From Rhodocyclaceae bacterium (lineage in GTDB: Bacteria; Pseudomonadota; Gammaproteobacteria; Burkholderiales; Rhodocyclaceae): DNA of 42,842 nt. The translations under genes and the position numbers were made by a program. The notes under the pieces were generated by a model. That model ran no database searches, was not told the origin of the DNA, and saw only the letters and a program-made list of their open reading frames with translations. The stretch is from contig JARRBR010000009.1 of NCBI GenBank assembly GCA_029982755.1, positions 1-42,842 on the forward strand, given 5' to 3'. The number at the start of each line of letters is the position of its first letter. The first letter of the stretch is position 1. This document shows positions 38,623-42,842 of this stretch, piece by piece.

Positions 38623-39651
38623 ATGCACAGCACCGACCGGCAAGTCCTCGACGCGGTGTGCCGCTGGGCCGCGGCGGGGCAGCGCTTCGCCCTCGTGACG
38701 GTCGCGCGCACCTGGGGCTCGGCGCCGCGCCCGCCCGGCGCGTGGATGGCGCTGCGCGCGGACGGCGTGGTGCAGGGCTCGGTGTCCGGCGGCTGCCTCG
38801 AGGCCGACCTGATCGAGCGCATGCTGGGCGGCGAGTTCATGTCCAGCGCACCGCTCGTTCACGCCTACGGCCTCACCCAGGACGAGGCGCGCCGCTTCGG
38901 CCTGCCCTGCGGCGGGCGGATGGAGCTCGTGATCGAGCCGCAGCCCGACGTCGCCGCGCTGCAGGCGCTGGCCGAACGCATCGCGCGCGGCGAGCTCGTG
39001 CGCCGCAGCGTCACGATCGGCGTGGCGGGCAACCGGATCACGGCAGGCAAGGCCGGCGATCGGGTGCATTGGGACGGGCGGACGCTGAGCTCCCCCCACG
39101 GCCCCGCCTGGCGCCTGCTGATCGTCGGCGCCGGGCAGATCTCCAGCTATCTTGCGCAGATGGCGCAGGCGCTGGACTACCAGGTCTTCGTCTGCGACCC
39201 GCGGGAGGAGTATGCCGCCGAGTGGCAGGTGCCCGGCACCACGATCGTCCCCGGCATGCCCGACGATGCGGTGCTCGAACTCCGGCTCGACCCGCACAGC
39301 GCGGTGGTCGCGCTGACCCACGACCCCAAGCTCGACGACATGATGCTGCTCGAGGCGCTGAAGTCGCCGGCCTTCTACGTCGGTGCGCTCGGCTCCACGG
39401 TCAATAGCCAGCGCCGGCGCGAGCGCCTGCTGCAGTATTTCGACCTGACGCCCGCGGAAGTCGATCGCCTGCATGGCCCGGTCGGGCTGCCGATCGGCAG
39501 CCGCACGCCGCCCGAGATCGCGGTGGCGATCCTCGCCGAGATGACCGCGGTGCGTAACGGCGTGGCCGCGCGCTTCGCGCATGTGGCTGCGGCGACAGCT
39601 TCATCGCTCGGCGGAGTGGCCGCCGCTGTCTCGATCGGTGCCTGTCCATGA
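38623..39651 (+). CDS. XdhC family Moco sulfuration/insertion chaperone
   Basis: XdhC proteins bind molybdenum cofactor, promote its sulfuration and insert it into XDH-family enzymes. The 342 residues have the N-terminal VTVARTWGSAPRPPGAWMAL and the conserved GSVSGGCLEADLIERML, then the Rossmann part RLLIVGAGQISSYLAQMAQA and the closing FYVGALGSTVNSQRRRERLL. A GAGGAGG site sits before the start at 38623, 10 bases after iorB. It is clearly dedicated to the hydroxylase encoded just upstream. The stop overlaps the next start (ATGA). Confidence 0.92.
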   Translation: MHSTDRQVLDAVCRWAAAGQRFALVTVARTWGSAPRPPGAWMALRADGVVQGSVSGGCLEADLIERMLGGEFMSSAPLVHAYGLTQDEARRFGLPCGGRMELVIEPQPDVAALQALAERIARGELVRRSVTIGVAGNRITAGKAGDRVHWDGRTLSSPHGPAWRLLIVGAGQISSYLAQMAQALDYQVFVCDPREEYAAEWQVPGTTIVPGMPDDAVLELRLDPHSAVVALTHDPKLDDMMLLEALKSPAFYVGALGSTVNSQRRRERLLQYFDLTPAEVDRLHGPVGLPIGSRTPPEIAVAILAEMTAVRNGVAARFAHVAAATASSLGGVAAAVSIGACP

Positions 39652-40274
39652 GCGGTGCCATGCCCGGCAGCGCCAGTAGCGGTGAAATCGTCGGCATCCT
39701 GCTCGCCGCCGGCAAGGGGCGGCGCTTCGGCAGCGACAAGCTGATGCACCCGCTGGCCGATGGCCGGCCGATGGCGCTGGTCGCCGCGGCAAACCTGCGC
39801 CCGGCCTGCGATCGGGTGGTGGTCGTGCTGCGCGCCGCCGATCACCCCTTGGCAGGGGGGCTGGTTGACGCGGGGTGCGAGATCGTCGTCTGCCCCGAGG
39901 CGGACGGCGGCATGGGCCACAGCCTCGCCGCCGGCGTGCGCGCCACGGCCGACGCCGCGGGCTGGGTCGTGGCCCTGGCCGACATGCCCTTCATCCAGCC
40001 ATCCACCCACCGGGCGATCGCGGCCGCGTTGCGCGCCGGCGCCAGCCTTGCCGCCCCGCAGTACCAGGGGCGGCGCGGACACCCGGTCGGTTTCGCCGGA
40101 AAGTGGCTCGAGGCCTTGTCCGCATTGAGCGGCGACCACGGCGGCCGCGCCATCCTCGGCGCGCATCGCGCGCAGCTCATGCTGCAGCCCGTCGACGATC
40201 CGGGCGTGCTGATGGACGTCGACCGGCCCGAGCAGCTCCCGGCCGGAGCTCAGGCTGCGCCGAGCACCGACTGA
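39648..40274 (+). CDS. MobA-like nucleotidyltransferase (MocA-type, cytosine nucleotide for Moco)
   Basis: The 208-residue GT-A fold protein begins with the nucleotide-binding IVGILLAAGKGRRFGSDKLM. VVALADMPFIQPSTHRAIAA follows with the metal Asp, then GRRGHPVGFAGKWLEAL. MocA homologs add CMP to molybdopterin to give MCD, the cofactor form used by XDH-family hydroxylases outside the DMSO reductase family. Coupling to xdhC and iorAB supports that role over GMP addition. The last 25 bases overlap the 3' end of the opposite cold-shock/DUF1294 gene. Confidence 0.87.
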   Translation: MSGAMPGSASSGEIVGILLAAGKGRRFGSDKLMHPLADGRPMALVAAANLRPACDRVVVVLRAADHPLAGGLVDAGCEIVVCPEADGGMGHSLAAGVRATADAAGWVVALADMPFIQPSTHRAIAAALRAGASLAAPQYQGRRGHPVGFAGKWLEALSALSGDHGGRAILGAHRAQLMLQPVDDPGVLMDVDRPEQLPAGAQAAPSTD

Positions 40275-40858
40275 AGCGTCCGCGCACCGGCCGGCGACAG
40301 CAGCCAGCCGAGCGCCGCGCAGTTCAGGGCAACGGTGATCCAGTAGGTCGTCTGGAACGAAGTCTTCGACGACTTGTGGCGGAACATCCGCTGCGCCGCA
40401 AGCGCGCCGGGCCAGCCGCCGAGAAGGCCGAACAGGTGCAGCGTGCTCTCCTGTGTCCGCCACGCATTGCGCACCGCGGCCGACTTGTCGGCGCCGTAGG
40501 CGATGAAGGCGACCACGCTGGCGACGATGTAGAGCCCGAGAATCGCTACCGGCAGCCGGCCCGAAAACACCATCGCGGCGATGAAGGCGAGAAAGCCGAT
40601 CGCGAAAACCGCAGGTAGCGCGCTGCGCCCCGAAGAAGCCGGCGCCACCGCACGCTCGCCGACGAAGGCCACGGCTTTCGCCTGCGCGCGCCCCTTGCCG
40701 TCGGTGACGCACTCGTAGGTCACCAGTTCGTTCCCCTGCGGCCGGCGCTGCCGGCTGGAGAGCGCGCTGATGTGCACAAAGACACGCTCGCCCCCGCCGT
40801 TGGGCGTGATGAAGCCTTTGTCGTCGTTCCAGGTGGTGATTCGTCCTTGGTAGCGCAT
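40250..40858 (-). CDS. Cold-shock domain fused to DUF1294 membrane domain
   Basis: The 202-residue protein starts with a cold-shock domain at residues 1-66: YQGRITTWNDDKGFITPNGG, then VFVHISAL. RNP-1 is KGFITP and RNP-2 VFVHIS, so nucleic-acid binding is likely. The C-terminal part has three or four membrane segments (LPAVFAIGFLAFIAAMVFSG, LPVAILGLYIVASVVAFIAY, YWITVALNCAALGWLL) with DUF1294 landmarks YGADKSAAVRNAWRTQE and LFGLLGGWPGALAAQRMFRH. This fusion is widespread; its role is unknown. No ribosome site was seen before the start. A G-quadruplex motif begins at the very next base. Confidence 0.9.
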   Translation of the reverse strand: MRYQGRITTWNDDKGFITPNGGGERVFVHISALSSRQRRPQGNELVTYECVTDGKGRAQAKAVAFVGERAVAPASSGRSALPAVFAIGFLAFIAAMVFSGRLPVAILGLYIVASVVAFIAYGADKSAAVRNAWRTQESTLHLFGLLGGWPGALAAQRMFRHKSSKTSFQTTYWITVALNCAALGWLLSPAGARTLQSVLGAA

Positions 40859-40896
40859 GGGGGTGAGGTGGGTGGGTTGAGAAGGGATTAAGGGGG
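40859..40896 (+). other. G-quadruplex motif abutting the cold-shock gene start
   Basis: Five G runs (40859-40863, 40870-40872, 40874-40876, 40884-40886, 40892-40896) have loops of 6, 1, 7 and 5 bases. The G-rich strand is the template strand of the neighbouring minus-strand gene. Folding is predicted from the pattern only. Confidence 0.55.
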
Positions 40897-41053
40897 ACTC
40901 ATGACGAATGTCGTGAGTGGTGCGACAAGGCAGGCGGGAGGGGTGCCTCCGGCCGGGCTGCTGTGGAGCGGGGACAAGGGGGGCAGGTAACGCTGTCAGG
41001 CAGGCGTGTATGACGGCTAGTCGGCCACTCCGGCGATCCAGGCCTCAACGACC
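40897..41053. other. Intergenic DNA without recognised genes
   Basis: No ORF with coding character, terminator or promoter was recognised here. GC falls toward the right, where the atypical block begins. Confidence 0.5.
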
Positions 41054-41210
41054 TTATCCGAGATGGATGACCGCTCGGCCGAGTCGCCAATTTCCGTGTT
41101 CGACCCTGACCTGCCTGATGATGTTTGCAAGGTCGAAGTCGGCTTTCTGATCTTCAAGCTGCCAGTCTTTTCCTCAAGAAGACCGCCTCGTCCTCGGCCA
41201 TTGCCGCCAT
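41054..41210 (-). pseudogene. Frameshifted remnant of a 51-residue ORF
   Basis: On the minus strand, ATG at 41210 opens MAAMAEDEAVFLRK, and a different frame continues DWQLEDQKADFDLANIIRQV to a stop at 41054-41056. The span is 157 bases, one more than 52 codons. Removing one base of the TTTT run at 41167-41170 joins both halves into 51 residues. I do not recognise the protein, and overlapping frames on both strands are also open (41017-41250 minus, 41063-41281 plus), so this is tentative. The stretch 41211-41330 holds an inverted repeat (CATTGCCGCC at 41199, GGCGGCAATG at 41231) but no gene. Confidence 0.35.
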
Positions 41211-41330
41211 TGCCGAGCCAGGGAATGTCGGGCGGCAATGCGCCAGTCACCAGTCATTCAGCCGCCGATGTCCGGCAATGACCGCTTACCCCTTCAGGCT
41301 ACAGCTGATCCCCAGTTGAGCGAAATAGAA

Positions 41331-42359
41331 CTATGCACTGCGGGAATGCGATCGATAGGCACCGGGGGGGCTACCTGTCCATGACTTGAAAGCCCGCTGA
41401 AATGCAGTGCTGCCCGTGAATCCTAGTTCCTCTGCAATGTCGCTCAGGGGGGTTCTGGTGCTTGCTAATCGAATGATGGCCATATCGCGCCTTAACTCGT
41501 CCTTCAACATCTGGAACGACTTCCCTTCAATGGCCAAGTGCCGTTGCAGGGCGCTGACCGACATGTGCAGGCGCTGTGCAGCGCCGGTCAAATCTGGCCA
41601 TTCTGGACACATCTGCTGCAATAGCGCGCGCACCCGTGCGCTATACGTGTGCTCGTTCAGGTTGGGGCCCACCAGATTGCCCGGTGTGGAGCGCAGGAAA
41701 GATTGCAGCGCGACCGCGTCACGGTGCATTGGTTGCGCGAACTCGGAGGCGTCGAACCAGACTGCCGAACGCATCTGCCCGAACCGCAAGGTACCAGAGA
41801 AGATTCGATCATAGCCTTCAGCATGCACAGGTTGTTCGAATGGGAAGTCGAAACCCTTAGGTACCAGACGGCCGCCATGCAGCCACACTAGAAGGCGCCA
41901 GAAGACGCGTAGCAGGAGGCCATGCAGAAAGTCTGCGTGCGCACCCTGATTGCCTCGCATCTCCAGGGCAGCGCCAAACAGCGAGCCATCGGAGACAGGC
42001 ACAAGCAGTAAATCATCCTGCAGCAGGGCAAAGGATTCGCACACGCGTTGCAAAGCTGCTGCCAGCGTTCGCACCCCAAGTGTGGAGCGAGCCATCAGCG
42101 CGAAGCTGCCGCAGCGTAGCGGCCTGCCGCGCAGATAGCCTAGGCATTCGTCATCTAGGCTGTCCTTTACCGCACTGAAGAGCGCAATGTATTGCTCGAC
42201 AGTTACCCGTGACTGCTCGAGATGCAGCAACGGCTCGGCGATGCAGGCCTGCTCCAGAACGCTGACAAGCCAAGATTCAGTGGCTAGGCCGTTGCTGCGC
42301 GCACCGTCCAGCAACCCATGTACGGCAAAGATAGGAACTGTGTTGACAGATCTCACCAT
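41331..42359 (-). CDS. AraC family transcriptional regulator with arabinose-binding-like N-domain
   Basis: The 342-residue regulator has an N-terminal effector domain of the Arabinose_bd type (WLVSVLEQACIAEPLLHLEQ, DECLGYLRGRPLRCGSFALM) and a C-terminal AraC helix-turn-helix pair (MSVSALQRHLAIEGKSFQML, then LSDIAEELGFTGSTAFQRAF and KSWTGSPPGAYR). Such regulators often sit beside acyl-CoA or lipid catabolism genes and activate them. Here it is divergent from an acyl-CoA dehydrogenase. GC and codon use are lower than in the genes to the left (more AAT, ATA, TTG), which suggests recent transfer. No strong ribosome site precedes 42359. Confidence 0.9.
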   Translation of the reverse strand: MVRSVNTVPIFAVHGLLDGARSNGLATESWLVSVLEQACIAEPLLHLEQSRVTVEQYIALFSAVKDSLDDECLGYLRGRPLRCGSFALMARSTLGVRTLAAALQRVCESFALLQDDLLLVPVSDGSLFGAALEMRGNQGAHADFLHGLLLRVFWRLLVWLHGGRLVPKGFDFPFEQPVHAEGYDRIFSGTLRFGQMRSAVWFDASEFAQPMHRDAVALQSFLRSTPGNLVGPNLNEHTYSARVRALLQQMCPEWPDLTGAAQRLHMSVSALQRHLAIEGKSFQMLKDELRRDMAIIRLASTRTPLSDIAEELGFTGSTAFQRAFKSWTGSPPGAYRSHSRSA

Positions 42360-42548
42360 GGTTAAAGGACACAGCTATGGCTGGGCCAAGAAATGGAGGT
42401 CGTTTGTTAGTTTATAGAAGTCGTTGGGTATCGGCACTTTAGAGCCTGACTACTACGATCCTGTCTAGGCCCTGAATACGCGCAACTGAATCGTTCAGTA
42501 CGACGCAATGAATACGATTCGGGCCTTACCAAAACAGGAGACAAGCAC
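42360..42548. promoter_or_regulatory. AT-rich control region between araC-type and acyl-CoA dehydrogenase genes
   Basis: This is the most AT-rich part of the window (43 percent GC at 42361-42420 by hand count). TGAATACG occurs at 42473-42480 and 42509-42516, TGAATCG at 42487-42493, CTGAATCGTTCAG at 42486-42498 is an interrupted palindrome, and GAATCGT/ACGATTC form an inverted repeat at 42488-42520. These are candidate AraC-type sites. Confidence 0.45.
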
Positions 42549-42635
42549 ATGCCTTTACTCAATGAGCATGGAACCAGCAGACGTCATCCCGGTACCCCCC
42601 TGAACTTGCAGGGCTGCGGTTTAGTCGATATCTGA
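42549..42635 (+). CDS. Putative 28-residue leader ORF before the acyl-CoA dehydrogenase
   Basis: The frame reads MPLLNEHGTSRRHPGTPLNL and ends QGCGLVDI. AGGAG lies eight bases before the ATG, which is a better site than many real genes here have. It stops 10 bases before the acyl-CoA dehydrogenase ATG, and the dehydrogenase ribosome site GAGGAG overlaps its stop codon. It could be a regulatory leader peptide, a small protein, or the relic of a longer gene. I recognise no family. Confidence 0.4.
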   Translation: MPLLNEHGTSRRHPGTPLNLQGCGLVDI

Positions 42636-42645
42636 GGAGCCCCCG

Positions 42646-42842
42646 ATGCTTCCACAATTACATCGTCATGCTTGGATGGACGGAGAGATAGAAGCTTTCC
42701 GTGAACAGGTGCGCCGCTACGTTGCCGCCGAATTCACGCCCCGGCTCGACGAATGGCGCCGCCAGGGCTACATCCCGCGCGAGGTCTGGCGTCCGTTCGG
42801 CGAGATGAGCTTTCTGCTGCCCGAGATGCCCGAGACCTATGG
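42646..42842 (+). CDS. Acyl-CoA dehydrogenase, 5' part
   Basis: The gene runs off the right edge after 65 complete codons. The start has GAGGAG seven bases upstream. The translation begins MLPQLHRHAWMDGEIEAFRE and continues with QVRRYVAAEFTPRLDEWRRQ and GYIPREVWRPFGEMSFLLPE, the N-terminal helical domain of FAD acyl-CoA dehydrogenases, where the WRRQGYIPREVW type is common in long-chain enzymes. The FAD and catalytic regions lie outside the window. GC is 45 percent in the first 60 bases and 72 percent at 42721-42780, an abrupt change within one gene. The AraC-type gene upstream is its likely regulator. Confidence 0.88.
   Translation, partial: MLPQLHRHAWMDGEIEAFREQVRRYVAAEFTPRLDEWRRQGYIPREVWRPFGEMSFLLPEMPETY

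Noticed and set aside
41063-41281. 72-codon plus-strand frame in the low-GC gap
   Set aside because: No ribosome site or family; it overlaps the better-looking frameshifted minus-strand remnant, so neither was called as an intact gene.

Overview
The window is high-GC (about 70 percent in most places) with short gaps, ATGA-coupled operons and gene neighbourhoods typical of Betaproteobacteria. The gene set (phasin, PPK2, MscS, molybdenum cofactor genes, holB-pilZ, 2,4-dienoyl-CoA reductase, XDH-family hydroxylase) points to the Rhodocyclales, for example a Thauera or Azoarcus relative. That placement is inference from gene content; there is no rRNA or tRNA in the window. I see no transposase, phage gene or CRISPR array.

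Layout. 1-3.4 kb: end of the 2-oxoglutarate dehydrogenase operon (odhB 3' part, lpdA), then the ZapE/AFG1 ATPase. 3.6-8.0 kb: a large MscS-type channel convergent with a Tat-exported PhoX phosphatase. 8.2-12.7 kb: a DinG/YoaA helicase and molybdopterin genes mobB-moeA-moaD-moaE. 12.8-20.6 kb: mostly minus strand, with a phasin, lemA and two TPM-domain genes, glutathione reductase with a small partner, an exported glutathione peroxidase, a CigR/RcnB-like exported protein and PPK2. 20.7-31 kb: housekeeping genes, namely an HSL-type esterase, xpt divergent from tadA-ykuD-GNAT, a TANGO2/NRDE gene and ygfZ, and the coupled run mltG-tmk-holB-pilZ followed by tatD, an ankyrin protein and yjdM.

31-42.8 kb is a more accessory, catabolic block. 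Its centre is a 971-residue protein that joins a complete FadH-type 2,4-dienoyl-CoA reductase to a complete ECH1-type delta3,5-delta2,4-dienoyl-CoA isomerase, so two consecutive steps of unsaturated acyl-CoA degradation lie on one chain. It is divergent from a PadR regulator across two matching palindromes set exactly 40 bp apart. Next come an alpha/beta hydrolase, an isoquinoline-oxidoreductase-type molybdenum hydroxylase (small and large subunits) with its XdhC and MocA maturation genes, and a cold-shock/DUF1294 membrane protein. The last 1.9 kb has clearly lower GC: a degraded ORF, an AraC-type regulator, a 28-codon leader ORF and the start of an acyl-CoA dehydrogenase, in which GC jumps from 45 to 72 percent within the first 25 codons.

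The mobB-moeA-moaDE block supplies the cofactor that the hydroxylase needs. The dienoyl-CoA fusion and the acyl-CoA dehydrogenase would both feed beta-oxidation, and the phasin and PPK2 fit a storage-polymer lifestyle. The strongest candidates for something new are the fused enzyme and its PadR switch. Others are a ten-base palindrome seen in three intergenic regions, a G-quadruplex motif abutting the cold-shock gene, mirrored promoters between xpt and tadA, and the recombination-like junction at the right edge.
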